Source of the DNA: Moraxellaceae bacterium
Lineage (GTDB): Bacteria; Pseudomonadota; Gammaproteobacteria; Pseudomonadales; Ketobacteraceae
Direction of reading: 5' to 3'
Assembly: GCA_002402125.1 (NCBI GenBank)
Contig: NVVG01000031.1
Span: 12,599 to 29,485, forward strand
DNA length: 16,887 nucleotides
Shown: one piece after another, positions 1 to 7,743 of the stretch
Numbering within the stretch: position 1 is the stretch's first letter
Layout of the letters: every line of letters starts with the position of its first letter
Position numbers and translations under genes: made by a program
The notes under the pieces: generated by a model
Told to the model about the DNA's origin: nothing
The model's database searches: none
What the model saw: only the letters and a program-made list of their open reading frames with translations

Positions 1-86
1 ATTAAATAGGGCGGCACCTGATAATCAGTAAGATAAATAGCTTCTGGAGCGCTTTGTACGATAGATGTGCTAGACGTGATAGACAT
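1..86 (-). CDS. pepN: Aminopeptidase N, N-terminal fragment (runs off window)
   Basis: Only the first 28 codons lie in the window; the gene continues past position 1. The ATG at 86 is preceded by AGGAA about 6 nt upstream, a good ribosome-binding site. After a Ser/Thr-rich start the peptide reads PEAIYLTDYQVPPYL, which resembles the start of PepN (in E. coli, AKYRHDYRAPDYQI). PepN is an M1-family cytosolic zinc aminopeptidase that trims N-terminal residues from peptides. It follows the DUF1315 gene by 61 nt on the same strand, so the two are probably cotranscribed. As I recall, this neighbourhood also occurs in pseudomonads. The catalytic HExxH region is outside the window, so the call rests on a short match plus context. 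Confidence 0.72.
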   Translation of the reverse strand, partial: MSITSSTSIVQSAPEAIYLTDYQVPPYL

Positions 87-147
87 GATATTTCCTAAAC
101 AATAGATGTGTTGAGCGCACTCACTATAGGTGCACTCGCAAGAAAAT

Positions 148-438
148 TTACGACTTAATAATCTTTACCGGGCTAATATCTGACGCGCTAGTATCTGGCG
201 TATTGTGATCATGGCTATCACATACTTCGCCTTCTTCCTTTTTGCCCATATCAATCTGCCCTACCCTTTCATCTTCAGAAAGATGCTTAGCGTCATAAGC
301 AATCACCGCTTGCATGCACTGCTCTCGCTGATCCTTACTTAGACGCTCACCGTCAGGCCACTTCCCTAATTCTACTGCGCGCTTAAGGTTTTGATACGCT
401 TCTGGGGTAATGGTGTTAATCATTTCATCGAATTGCAT
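148..438 (-). CDS. DUF1315 family protein (YeaC-like)
   Basis: The 96-residue product starts MQFDEMINTITPEAY and carries the conserved block AVELGKWPDG followed by L(S/T)xxQxExC. This matches my memory of E. coli YeaC (MNLDDIINSMTPEVYQ, AVELGKWPDG), the DUF1315 family, whose function is unknown. The open frame extends 39 codons upstream to 555, but the family begins at the Met used here, so I chose the ATG at 438. The ribosome-binding site is weak. The C-terminal third (EEGEVCDSHDHNTPDTS) is acidic and polar and probably disordered. The small protein is likely cytosolic, with no signal peptide or membrane segment. It sits directly upstream of pepN on the same strand. Family assignment is confident; no function is claimed. 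Confidence 0.85.
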   Translation of the reverse strand: MQFDEMINTITPEAYQNLKRAVELGKWPDGERLSKDQREQCMQAVIAYDAKHLSEDERVGQIDMGKKEEGEVCDSHDHNTPDTSASDISPVKIIKS

Positions 439-582
439 GAGGTAATCTCGAAAATGTAAAGACCATAGTATATCACAGCATCTAAAGGGTATGAGCAGCG
501 CCTGTTTGGTGAAACCCTTAAGGTATCGGTGGATAGCGCTAAGAGAGCTCGTCAAGCCAAAAACAAAAGTGGGGGCTACTGT

Positions 583-604
583 CCGTAATTTACGTTAAAT
601 ACGG
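583..604 (-). terminator. Weak hairpin after the nadK operon
   Basis: Just past the stop of the EAL gene, the minus strand can fold CCGTA-TTTA against TAAA-TACGG with one bulged T and a 3-nt loop. A T-rich stretch (TTTTGTTTTT) follows only about 15 nt later, and the stem is AT-rich. It may end the nadK operon transcript, but it is not a textbook Rho-independent terminator. Confidence 0.22.
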
Positions 605-609
605 CAGCA

Positions 610-2496
610 TTAGATTTTAGCATCTCGCCCTAGTTTCTCTGCCAACTCGTCAGCAGGCATTGGCTGACAAATAGCATAACCTTGGCACAAAATATCGGGC
701 ACTCGCTTCAGCGTATAAAGTTGTTCTTCTGTTTCCACGCCTTTAACAACTACTTTTACCCCCAAACCAGCAGCAAACAGAGCCACACCCTTGATAAAGG
801 CCACCTCTTTTGGTTCACTAACAATACGGTCAGCAAAGGACTTGGCTAGTTTGATTTTCTTCACCGGTAATCGCTGTAAATACATTAGCGACAACCGGCT
901 GAGACCGTAATCATCAATACAAACTGTCACACCTAGCGAGATTAACTTATCGATGATGATTATGGCTTGATCAATATCTCTTGCGAGCGCATATTCTTTC
1001 ACCTCTAGCTCAACAAACTCAGGTTTTAACTTTGCATTCTTCAACGCATCACTAAGCCAGCCGATGAGATCAGGATCATTAAACTGCGATAAGCTTAAGT
1101 TAATGGATACTGTGGTATGCCCAGGTCCTTTCCCGTGTGCTTTCTTAATATCATTACAGGCTCTGGTGACCATCTGCTGACCAATGATCGCCATCTGACC
1201 AGATTTTTCAGCTAACGCCATAAAGTCAGCAGGCTCCACCACCCCCAGGTCTGGATCGAGCCATCGACATAAAGCCTCGTAACTAACTATCTTTCCTGTT
1301 GCCACATCAGCCACAGGTTGATAATAAATATCTAACGTTTGACGCTCAACAACATCACTTAACTTTGCCACCACATCCAATGACTGACGCAAATCATCTT
1401 TATCATTTTGCACCGCGCCCGCAGGAGTAAATTGCGCAGCATTAAAATCAAGCGCACTGTCCGCTTTTTGGTCAACTCGCCCCAATAACTCCGTCGTAAT
1501 CAGATTAGCCTTTGCCATCAGGTTATAGCTGTATTCCAATGCACTCACGACAGAATTATAATGGCTTACCAAGTCATTTAGCTCATCATTACCGCGCAGC
1601 TTAACCCTTTTGCCATAATCCTGTGAGCCTCCTATCACATGGGCCTGCCGAATAAAGTCGCGTAATCTATTCACCATCAATTGCCTAAACACAAACCAAA
1701 TCAATAACGCCCCCACTAAACTGGCGCAAATAACACCCGTCAATGCCCAAGATATAGCGCCTCCCTTCAACGAGTTTTTATCCATTATCCAAACATCGAT
1801 AGGTGCGGTAACCAGGCCTTGAAGTTGGCTTTTTGTCCGAATAACACCCTCCTGCTCTAGTGGGTCCGCCAATGGCCTAAGCCCTGCTTCAAATTCATAG
1901 ATAGCATTCAGTTCGCCAAATAATGATGATAAATAGTAACCCGCAACTATATAGCGTACACCTTGATCATCACCTTCAACTTTCTCAACGCTTAGATAGA
2001 GGGGCTCTTGCTGCCAATAACCCACTCCGGTAGTTTGCCATCGCAACCCCACAACCTGATTAAAAAGCGCACTATCAAGCGTTCTCAAAGGTTTAGTAAA
2101 TTGCGGGAGAAATGCATCTTGAGGATGAAAACTATCGATGACGTGGCCCCCACTTGATAACACGTAGAAAAAATCCAAGTCGTGTTTTGCCCCAAGGTCG
2201 GCCAACATTGCATCTTTTACCAATAGATCTGTCTTGGATAGGCCTCTATCCATATATAAGGTAGATACACTTTTTACTGCATTGTACGAATCACGTTCTG
2301 CCGCTATAAAGATTGAGGAAAAGGCTTGTCGCATCAGTTGTTTGATTCGATTTTCCGCATCTCCCTCACGACCACCCTGCATCTGCCACTGTGCAGCAAG
2401 CACTGCAAGAAACACCACAAGAATATATATCGCTCCTAAAATAGCCCGAAAACGCAACGTCACAATTTTATTTAACCCACCATAATTTAGACACAT
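610..2496 (-). CDS. Membrane-bound HAMP-EAL protein with degenerate c-di-GMP phosphodiesterase site
   Basis: The 628-residue protein has a transmembrane helix near residues 16-36, a periplasmic sensor region of about 210 residues, a second helix near 247-271, a HAMP-like linker, and an EAL domain from about 384 to the C-terminus. No GGDEF domain lies between HAMP and EAL. Active EAL domains hydrolyse c-di-GMP. Here EAL (407-409), the NLS metal-ligand motif (466-468), LEVKE and the DD pair (528-529) remain. However, loop 6 reads DYGLSRLSL instead of DFGTGYSSL, KID has become KLA (549-551), and EGVE has become KGVE (585-588). The domain is therefore probably inactive or a c-di-GMP receptor. I chose the ATG at 2496, preceded by AAGGGG, over a start at 2574. 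The gene overlaps the phosphoesterase gene by 29 nt, which suggests translational coupling; a GTG at 2463 is an alternative. Confidence 0.88.
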   Translation of the reverse strand: MCLNYGGLNKIVTLRFRAILGAIYILVVFLAVLAAQWQMQGGREGDAENRIKQLMRQAFSSIFIAAERDSYNAVKSVSTLYMDRGLSKTDLLVKDAMLADLGAKHDLDFFYVLSSGGHVIDSFHPQDAFLPQFTKPLRTLDSALFNQVVGLRWQTTGVGYWQQEPLYLSVEKVEGDDQGVRYIVAGYYLSSLFGELNAIYEFEAGLRPLADPLEQEGVIRTKSQLQGLVTAPIDVWIMDKNSLKGGAISWALTGVICASLVGALLIWFVFRQLMVNRLRDFIRQAHVIGGSQDYGKRVKLRGNDELNDLVSHYNSVVSALEYSYNLMAKANLITTELLGRVDQKADSALDFNAAQFTPAGAVQNDKDDLRQSLDVVAKLSDVVERQTLDIYYQPVADVATGKIVSYEALCRWLDPDLGVVEPADFMALAEKSGQMAIIGQQMVTRACNDIKKAHGKGPGHTTVSINLSLSQFNDPDLIGWLSDALKNAKLKPEFVELEVKEYALARDIDQAIIIIDKLISLGVTVCIDDYGLSRLSLMYLQRLPVKKIKLAKSFADRIVSEPKEVAFIKGVALFAAGLGVKVVVKGVETEEQLYTLKRVPDILCQGYAICQPMPADELAEKLGRDAKI

Positions 2497-3418
2497 CCAA
2501 CCCCTTGTCACCATCATCGAACCGATAGGCAACCAATTTACCTTGTTTGACGGCACTATAATCCAAACAGACAATATTTGAACAAATCAGACGAGGTTTA
2601 CCTTGTCTCCAATAATGGCCTACAAATAGAGGTTTTTCATCTTTCTCATAATAAACTAGGTGCTTTTTTTCTTCCTCCGTCAATTGCTGACAATCTACGC
2701 CCTCTGGCAACCTATCGGGCTGAAACACTACATCATGGTAGGTTTTAGGTGAATGCGTCCAGAACTTGGTTCTAAATCGTTGTCGAACCACCCCGTCATC
2801 ACCGGTTAACGTCAGCCCATCCGCCAACTTCAGATCTGTTCCCCGCAACAAACGCTCTACGATTATGTTCTCCGGACTACCAAAAACAGTAGATTGCTGG
2901 AGAAAAACCGCATCGTTAAGATGCTGTGAATATGACAAAGCCGCCAAATCATCTACCTTAGTTTGATCCCAACAGGCATGTACAATCCGAAAATCGTCAA
3001 ATTCCAAATGCAAAGGTAGTGATTTAAACCAGGCCAACGCCTCTTGCCAACACTCGGGGTGGTTTTCATATTGAGATAATGATTCAGCGAGTAATTCACC
3101 CAGCCTGTCTCGACGGGCACTTTCCACACCATTGGAAACCAATAAATCATAGACCAGCGCATTATACTCATGGTTACCCACCACTGCGTATGCATTGCCA
3201 TTCTCCACCATCGATTTCGCAATCGACACAACCTCTCGAATAGCAGGTCCTCGATCAATTAGATCACCGAGAAATATCACTTTTCTTAAAGGGTGAGTGA
3301 AACCCTCTGCGCTTTCTTGATAGCCCATTTTAACCAGAAGCCGGCGCAGTAAATCAGCGCAACCATGCACATCACCGATAACATCAAACCCCTCTACGTG
3401 CGGCAGGGTTTGACTCAT
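2468..3418 (-). CDS. Calcineurin-like metallophosphoesterase (PPP/ApaH-PrpE type)
   Basis: The 316-residue cytosolic protein carries the PPP-family metal-binding motifs in order: GDVHG (15-19), GDLIDRGP (51-58), GNHE (81-84), a downstream His in VHACWD (147) and GH (267-268). These form a two-metal centre that hydrolyses phosphomonoesters or phosphoanhydrides. ApaH cleaves diadenosine tetraphosphate and PrpE-type enzymes act on phosphoproteins or nucleotides; the true substrate cannot be read from sequence. The protein is longer than ApaH, with an insert around residues 180-260. Its ATG overlaps the nadK stop as ATGA, so translation is coupled to nadK. The pairing with NAD kinase hints at a role near nucleotide metabolism, but that is inference. 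Confidence 0.9.
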   Translation of the reverse strand: MSQTLPHVEGFDVIGDVHGCADLLRRLLVKMGYQESAEGFTHPLRKVIFLGDLIDRGPAIREVVSIAKSMVENGNAYAVVGNHEYNALVYDLLVSNGVESARRDRLGELLAESLSQYENHPECWQEALAWFKSLPLHLEFDDFRIVHACWDQTKVDDLAALSYSQHLNDAVFLQQSTVFGSPENIIVERLLRGTDLKLADGLTLTGDDGVVRQRFRTKFWTHSPKTYHDVVFQPDRLPEGVDCQQLTEEEKKHLVYYEKDEKPLFVGHYWRQGKPRLICSNIVCLDYSAVKQGKLVAYRFDDGDKGLDVSKLWWVK

Positions 3419-4299
3419 AAAACTTCACTCCAACCTAACTTAGAACGACAACTTTCATAAAAGCTGTTATTTACCGGGTGCAACAATTTCATTTTATGAG
3501 CCTTTTTCCTCACATACACCACATCACCAGGCTCAATCGAAATATCACCCTGGCCATCACTGGTTAATCGAGGGTTGCACTCATTATTCTTACTTACCAC
3601 AATTTTTATTTCGTCGTTGCCACCAATGACCAGCGGCCGGCTACTGAGAGTATGAGGAAACATTGGTACCAAAACAATTGCATCCAACTTAGGGTGCATG
3701 ATTGGACCTCCACCGGATAACGAATAGGCCGTGGAACCCGTTGGAGTTGATATAATCAGTCCATCAGAGCGCTGACAATAAACAAACTCACCCTCAACAA
3801 ACAGTTCAAATTCTAGCATGGTAATGGTGCTGCCAGAGTGGAAAACAACATCGTTGAGAGCACTACTTTCACCGACGGGTTTACCATCGCGTGTGACTAC
3901 CGCCTCAAGTAAGAAACGCTCTTCCACTAAATATTGACCGTTCAATACGTCAGTGACTAGGGTGCCAATATTCTTCGGGGAAATATCCGTTAAAAAACCC
4001 AAGCGCCCACGGTTAATACCCAGAAGTGGTACCCTGGAACGAGCAAAATCTCTAGCGGCGCCCAAAATACAGCCATCACCACCCACCACAATAATAAGGT
4101 CACAAATCTCCCCCATCATTTTTCGGCTGCCATTTTGATGGCTATCGCCTGGCAACATAGTGGCGGTCTTTTCTTCGATAATTATGGAGAGCCCTTGATC
4201 ACCAAGCAACTCGATTAACTGGTGTAACGACTCAGTCACTAATTCGCTACCCATTCGACCAATTAAACCGATAGTGCGAAACTGCTCTTTTGCTTGCAT
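3415..4299 (-). CDS. nadK: NAD kinase
   Basis: The 294-residue product matches ATP-NAD kinase in length and motifs. It has the GGDG diphosphate-binding loop at 73-76, followed by Cys where Thr or Asn is usual, INRGRLGFLTD at about 95-105, a NDVV segment near 148, and the NAD-binding region SDGLIISTPTGSTAY. The enzyme phosphorylates NAD to NADP in the cytosol and is normally essential. The ATG at 4299 has AAGGCG upstream at good spacing. It is the first gene of a three-gene overlapping operon with the metallophosphoesterase and the EAL protein, read from the promoter proposed at 4346-4373. The assignment is secure; the GGDGC variant is a minor substitution. Confidence 0.97.
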   Translation of the reverse strand: MQAKEQFRTIGLIGRMGSELVTESLHQLIELLGDQGLSIIIEEKTATMLPGDSHQNGSRKMMGEICDLIIVVGGDGCILGAARDFARSRVPLLGINRGRLGFLTDISPKNIGTLVTDVLNGQYLVEERFLLEAVVTRDGKPVGESSALNDVVFHSGSTITMLEFELFVEGEFVYCQRSDGLIISTPTGSTAYSLSGGGPIMHPKLDAIVLVPMFPHTLSSRPLVIGGNDEIKIVVSKNNECNPRLTSDGQGDISIEPGDVVYVRKKAHKMKLLHPVNNSFYESCRSKLGWSEVL

Positions 4300-4345
4300 G
4301 TCATACGCCTTGATAGAAAAACCTTATCACTACAAGATCTTTTGT

Positions 4346-4373
4346 CTTATATATCACCTGAGTGTAACATCAA
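4346..4373 (-). promoter_or_regulatory. Probable sigma-70 promoter of the nadK operon
   Basis: On the minus strand, TTGATG (4 of 6 to the -35 consensus) is separated by 16 nt from TATAAG (5 of 6 to the -10 consensus). Transcription would start near 4340, giving a leader of about 40 nt before the nadK ATG. It lies in the noncoding gap upstream of nadK. Confidence 0.42.
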
Positions 4374-4477
4374 AAAGATACCCAAAAGTTAACCGTGCCG
4401 AAAAATCCAGATAACGCCACACGCGACCCGCAGGGAGCTAGCTGGCACATTGATAACTATTCACAGCCACTGATAGA

Positions 4478-6019
4478 CTATTTATTGATCGCGCCAATGC
4501 TAACAATATTACCAATTCCCTGCAGGCGCTTATGCTTATCACAGCGATCTGACTCCGCAATCACATATTGGCTAGGCACATCCACTCGAGCCACCTTACA
4601 ATCACAGGTCTTATTGGTAGCCAACGACTGATTGCAAACGGGCTTTTCATAATGCTGCAACCAAATATTGTAGTGCTCTATTGATACCAGACACTTATCC
4701 GCTGCGTATTTAATCGGATTGTCCATATACTCAGGCATTCCCGACAAAGGAATGGATATATGGCCCGCGCCAGGATGAAAGGCAATAAAACTCACCCCCA
4801 GGGCCTCTAAACGTTCAAGAAATTTATCTCCACCACCCTGCACCATACGCAATTTATCTTTACGTAAATCCGTTAACTCTTCACGCAACTGCTTAGCAAT
4901 TTCGTGGCGGTGCATCAGTTCCATATTGCGTAATTCAATCTCTTCTTTTAACTTTGCGCTTTCTTCTGTCACACGCTCTTCAAGCATTTTTTGATATTGC
5001 GACTTCAGCTCATCCAGCTGTTCTTGCTTACTTGCTTCAGCTTGACGAGATTCGAGTGTTTTGGCCTTTTTAAGGGCATCCAACTGTTTACGTTGCGCCT
5101 CATTCTGTTCTCGCAACGCCATATTTTGCCCATACAGCGACTGGTGCTGAGATTTTAGACGAGACACCTCTCCTTCTTCCTTCTGAAGACGTTTGTCATA
5201 GTCTAATTTAAACGCCGCCATGTTTTGCTGCGATTCGGTTTGCAAACTCTTAATATGAAAATGTTGGGCTTTTAGCAAACTGGATATTTTGCTGCTATGT
5301 TCGGATTCCAATGCGTTTATTTGGCTATCCATAAGACCAAAGCTATTGCCACTGACATCAGTATTTAAAACTGGCGGCACTACCCCTGAAGAAGCTGGTG
5401 ACGAAGAGCCTGGTGACGAAGAGGGTGACAATGAGCCTGGTGGCAAAGTTGTCTCTACGCCAAATGAACCAAAAGAACCAAAAGAACCTGACGCCTCAGG
5501 TGATGAATCAGCCACCCCCCAATTACTCTGTTGTGCATCGGCAAGCATAGGTGCCGGCGCTGGACCAGGAGCGTTTCTAGAGGTAGGTAAACAGAGCTTG
5601 TTGGCTTTTGCCGCATCCCTGATTTTTATAAAGGTATTATTCCCAGAACTCATGTCTGGGTCCCACATTTCGGCATGGTGCCAAGCGACGGAACACTGGC
5701 TCTTACAAGATAATCGAATCGGGCCAGCACCCAAGTTTGGTCCAGATCCTGCGGTTTCTGCCAAATGTCGTAATGGTAAGTTCCATGAGGTACTCGCATT
5801 GCCTTGCCGATCAAATGGAATGGTGAATAACACACAAGATTCAATCTGATGAACACCGTTAATAGCAACATAAGCAGCTTTGATGGTGTCACCCGCGAAA
5901 TCATTTAATCCAACAACACCGTCGAGAATAGCCTCAAATTCGGTGTACATCATTTCTTTGCACACACCGGTATCTTCAAAAAAGTAAATTGCTTCTACTG
6001 AAGCTTGTGTATCAACCAT
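4478..6019 (-). CDS. Hypothetical coiled-coil protein with Cys-rich C-terminus
   Basis: I do not recognise a named family. The 513-residue product has four parts. Residues 1-150 form a globular-looking N-terminal region containing WNLPLRHLAE and GAGPIRLSCKSQC. Residues 150-215 are a Pro/Ser/Gly linker with GSFGSFGSFG and SPSSSPGSSSP repeats. Residues 230-395 are a long charged coiled coil. Residues 398-513 form a globular end with five Cys (443, 462, 472, 474, 493) and CDKH, which could bind zinc. There is no signal peptide, membrane helix or Walker motif, so it is probably cytosolic and oligomeric. I prefer the ATG at 6019 because the longer frame would use TTG at 6052; neither start has a strong ribosome-binding site. 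It is a lone gene between nadK and the tRNAs. Confidence 0.8.
   Translation of the reverse strand: MVDTQASVEAIYFFEDTGVCKEMMYTEFEAILDGVVGLNDFAGDTIKAAYVAINGVHQIESCVLFTIPFDRQGNASTSWNLPLRHLAETAGSGPNLGAGPIRLSCKSQCSVAWHHAEMWDPDMSSGNNTFIKIRDAAKANKLCLPTSRNAPGPAPAPMLADAQQSNWGVADSSPEASGSFGSFGSFGVETTLPPGSLSPSSSPGSSSPASSGVVPPVLNTDVSGNSFGLMDSQINALESEHSSKISSLLKAQHFHIKSLQTESQQNMAAFKLDYDKRLQKEEGEVSRLKSQHQSLYGQNMALREQNEAQRKQLDALKKAKTLESRQAEASKQEQLDELKSQYQKMLEERVTEESAKLKEEIELRNMELMHRHEIAKQLREELTDLRKDKLRMVQGGGDKFLERLEALGVSFIAFHPGAGHISIPLSGMPEYMDNPIKYAADKCLVSIEHYNIWLQHYEKPVCNQSLATNKTCDCKVARVDVPSQYVIAESDRCDKHKRLQGIGNIVSIGAINK
5394..5435. repeat. 15-bp tandem repeat in the linker-coding region
   Basis: The plus strand shows two near-identical 15-bp units (GCTGGTGACGAAGAG and CCTGGTGACGAAGAG), then a shortened degenerate unit ending at 5435. 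They encode the SPSSSPGSSSP part of the linker of the coiled-coil protein. Such repeats expand and contract in frame. Confidence 0.6.
5462..5488. repeat. 9-bp tandem repeat encoding GSF repeats
   Basis: Three 9-bp units (AAATGAACC, then AAAAGAACC twice) lie in tandem and encode the GSFGSFGSFG stretch on the minus strand. The repeat is in frame within the linker of the coiled-coil protein. Confidence 0.6.
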
Positions 6020-6148
6020 ACTTTCATCAACTCTGGAATTACCACTCGCCAATACCGTTAATTCATTTAGGCAAGATTTGTTACATTAAAGAAAGTTATT
6101 GTAGTTAAGGATAGTCGATTTGAATGTGATGGTATTGGCAATTCGGCA

Positions 6149-6167
6149 GTGATTACGGATTAATCAC
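6149..6167. repeat. Perfect 7-bp inverted repeat upstream of the coiled-coil gene
   Basis: GTGATTA and TAATCAC flank a 5-nt spacer. The site lies between the tRNA operon and the coiled-coil protein gene. It could be an operator for that gene or part of the end of the tRNA transcript. No T-run follows on either strand, so a terminator role is not supported. I see no gene in the rest of 6053-6292. Confidence 0.35.
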
Positions 6168-6292
6168 AGGGTTTTCACCAAAGAAACTGGCCCACATCAC
6201 ACACTGGAACAAACAGACCGCTACCGGCGCTATCGACTGAAGTAAATTAGGTAAAATGACGGAGATAAACAGGGAATTAGACAAAACGCAAT

Positions 6293-6369
6293 TGGCGGAG
6301 CGGACGGGACTCGAACCCGCGACCACCGGCGTGACAGGCCGGTATTCTAACCAACTGAACTACCGCTCC
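6293..6369 (-). tRNA. tRNA-Asp (GUC)
   Basis: The 77-nt minus-strand sequence begins GGAGCGG and ends CCGCTCC-G-CCA, giving a perfect 7-bp acceptor stem with the CCA encoded. The anticodon loop is CTGTCAC, anticodon GTC for Asp. The T arm carries GGTTCGAGTCC and the D arm AGTTCAGTTGGTTAGA. It is the second gene of a tRNA-Val/tRNA-Asp operon, 18 nt after tRNA-Val. Confidence 0.97.
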
Positions 6370-6387
6370 AATTGTTGCGCTTCTTCT

Positions 6388-6463
6388 TGGTGGGTGGTGC
6401 AGGGTTCGAACCTGCGACCCTCGCCTTGTAAGGGCGATGCTCTCCCAACTGAGCTAACCACCC
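6388..6463 (-). tRNA. tRNA-Val (UAC)
   Basis: The 76-nt minus-strand sequence begins GGGTGGT and ends ACCACCC-A-CCA, with a perfect acceptor stem and encoded CCA. The anticodon loop is CTTACAA, anticodon TAC for Val. The D arm is TAGCTCAGTTGGGAGAGC and the T arm GGTTCGAACC. It is the first gene after the promoter at 6478-6505. Confidence 0.97.
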
Positions 6464-6477
6464 CAGAAGAGCTGCGT

Positions 6478-6505
6478 ATTCTACGGTTTTCTTATAATCT
6501 GTCAA
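6478..6505 (-). promoter_or_regulatory. Sigma-70 promoter of the tRNA-Val/Asp operon
   Basis: The minus strand reads TTGACA (perfect -35), a 16-nt spacer, then TAGAAT (5 of 6 for -10), followed by a GC-containing discriminator (ACGCAGC), as expected for a stable-RNA promoter. The start would be near 6471, only about 8 nt before tRNA-Val. The -35 lies within 20 nt of the stop of the 63-residue gene upstream. Confidence 0.75.
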
Positions 6506-6522
6506 ACACTTGTTTGTATTTT

Positions 6523-6714
6523 TTACGATTTGTCCATTAGCTGATCAATTTTTCCTTTTGCTTCATCCATTGTGAAGGTTCCTGATTCCTGGGTTCCATC
6601 AGGGTAAACAACCAAGTAATGATGCACAATAAAAGCATAGGTCTCTGGGTTTATCTCACCCTCCTCCAAAATCACATAACCTGTATCGCCATAGGGGTGG
6701 CCATTCGCAATCAT
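6523..6714 (-). CDS. Small hypothetical protein (63 aa)
   Basis: I do not recognise this family. The predicted 63-residue soluble protein begins MIANGHPYGDTGYVI and includes FIVHHYLVVYPDGTQ and SGTFTMDEAKGKIDQLM. This pattern suggests a small beta-sheet fold ending in a helix. There is no signal peptide, Cys or membrane segment. I chose the ATG at 6714 because AAAGG lies about 6 nt upstream; the frame extends to a GTG at 6756 with a poorer ribosome-binding site, which would add a lysine-rich 14-residue extension. It lies just upstream of the tRNA operon on the same strand and is divergent from the SDR gene. Confidence 0.6.
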   Translation of the reverse strand: MIANGHPYGDTGYVILEEGEINPETYAFIVHHYLVVYPDGTQESGTFTMDEAKGKIDQLMDKS

Positions 6715-6858
6715 CTTAGTACCTTTGTTTTCGTCTTTTTTTTGCAAATCAATCACTTGCTTGTTAGCGTATTATAATCAAAAGTGCTGGAGCAAGTTCG
6801 TACTACAAGCATTCTACAGCGCAACACAAGAAAAGTACTTCACACAGGAAATTAACCC

Positions 6859-7743
6859 ATGGGATATTCATCAGTACTCCGTCCAGACATATTTAACAAC
6901 CAGACAATGATTGTTACCGGTGGCGGTAGTGGCATAGGTCGATGCACCGCCCATGAGTTAGCCGCCTTAGGAGCCCATGTAGTGATTCTTGGCCGAAAAC
7001 CGGAAAAACTCATCACTGTCGCGGAGGAAATTAGCGAAGACGGAGGCTCTGTGAGCTATTACAGCTGTGATATCAGAGATGAAGAGAAGGTAAAAGAGGT
7101 GGTTGCTACTATCGTGCAAAAACACGGTCAAATTCATGGCCTGGTGAATAATGCTGGCGGCCAGTACCCCAGCCCCTTAGCAATGATCAATAAAAAAGGT
7201 TGGGACACCGTCATTAGTACCAACCTTACCGGCGGTTTCTTAATGGCCCGTGAAGTCTTTACCCAATGCATGAACACCAAGGGCGGTTCTATCGTCAACA
7301 TTGTTGCCGATATGTGGGGCGGCATGCCTGGCATGGGGCATTCCGGTGCCGCGCGTGCAGGCATGGTGAATTTCACTCAAACCGCCGCGGTAGAATGGGG
7401 GCCTTTTGGCGTAAGAATAAACGCGGTTGCACCAGGCTGGATAATGTCGAGCGGCTTAGATACCTATGACGACTACACCAAACAGAAAATCAAAGGGTTA
7501 AAAAACCATGTGCCTCTGCAGCGCTTAGCAACCGAAGCTGAAGTGAGTTCTGTGATTAGCTTTTTACTCTGCGATGGTTCTGCTTTTATTAATGGCGATA
7601 CGATAAAAATAGACGGCGGCGCACCGTTGGGAAGCCCCATATTCCCAATGCAGAAAACAAAACCTTCGAAAATGTATAACGGCTTTCACCGCTACTCCAT
7701 ACCAGACGTTCTTAAAGATGACTTTGAAGATCAAGATAGTTAA
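6859..7743 (+). CDS. SDR-family oxidoreductase, 2,4-dienoyl/trans-2-enoyl-CoA reductase type
   Basis: The 294-residue protein is a classical-length short-chain dehydrogenase/reductase. The NAD(P)-binding TGGGSGIG is at residues 20-27 and NNAG at 97-100. The usual YxxxK catalytic pair is absent: the aligned segment reads GHSGAARAGM (160-169), so His161 and Arg166 replace Tyr and Lys. That segment resembles peroxisomal trans-2-enoyl-CoA reductase (HSGAARAG), a family that reduces enoyl- or dienoyl-CoA with NADPH. Glycine after RINAVAPG marks the substrate side. The ATG at 6859 has AGGAA 8 nt upstream. It precedes a FATP-type acyl-CoA synthetase by 177 nt on the same strand, consistent with fatty-acyl metabolism. 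The exact substrate is unknown; branched or isoprenoid acyl-CoA is possible. Confidence 0.87.
   Translation: MGYSSVLRPDIFNNQTMIVTGGGSGIGRCTAHELAALGAHVVILGRKPEKLITVAEEISEDGGSVSYYSCDIRDEEKVKEVVATIVQKHGQIHGLVNNAGGQYPSPLAMINKKGWDTVISTNLTGGFLMAREVFTQCMNTKGGSIVNIVADMWGGMPGMGHSGAARAGMVNFTQTAAVEWGPFGVRINAVAPGWIMSSGLDTYDDYTKQKIKGLKNHVPLQRLATEAEVSSVISFLLCDGSAFINGDTIKIDGGAPLGSPIFPMQKTKPSKMYNGFHRYSIPDVLKDDFEDQDS

Noticed and set aside
439..555. 39-codon N-terminal extension of the DUF1315 gene
   Set aside because: The family begins at the Met at 438; the extension has no family similarity that I recognise.
2953..3258. 101-codon minus-strand ORF rich in Trp and Met
   Set aside because: It overlaps the metallophosphoesterase gene in another frame of the same strand; the family motifs are all in the longer frame.
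4395..4631. 78-codon plus-strand ORF after the nadK promoter region
   Set aside because: Most of it is antisense to the end of the coiled-coil gene, and the sequence resembles no family.
5289..5849. 186-codon plus-strand ORF
   Set aside because: It lies wholly opposite the coiled-coil protein gene. It reads as low-complexity acidic sequence from the linker repeats and has no credible ribosome-binding site or motif.
6256..6540. Plus-strand 94-codon ORF containing RTGLEPATTG and WWVVQGSNLRPSPCKG
   Set aside because: It runs antisense through both tRNA genes; this is a well-known type of spurious protein produced from the complement of tRNA sequence.
6771..6778. Promoter at the TATAAT-like ATTATAAT between the 63-aa gene and the SDR gene
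   Set aside because: The box is palindromic, so it fits both strands, but no -35 element sits at 16-18 nt on either.
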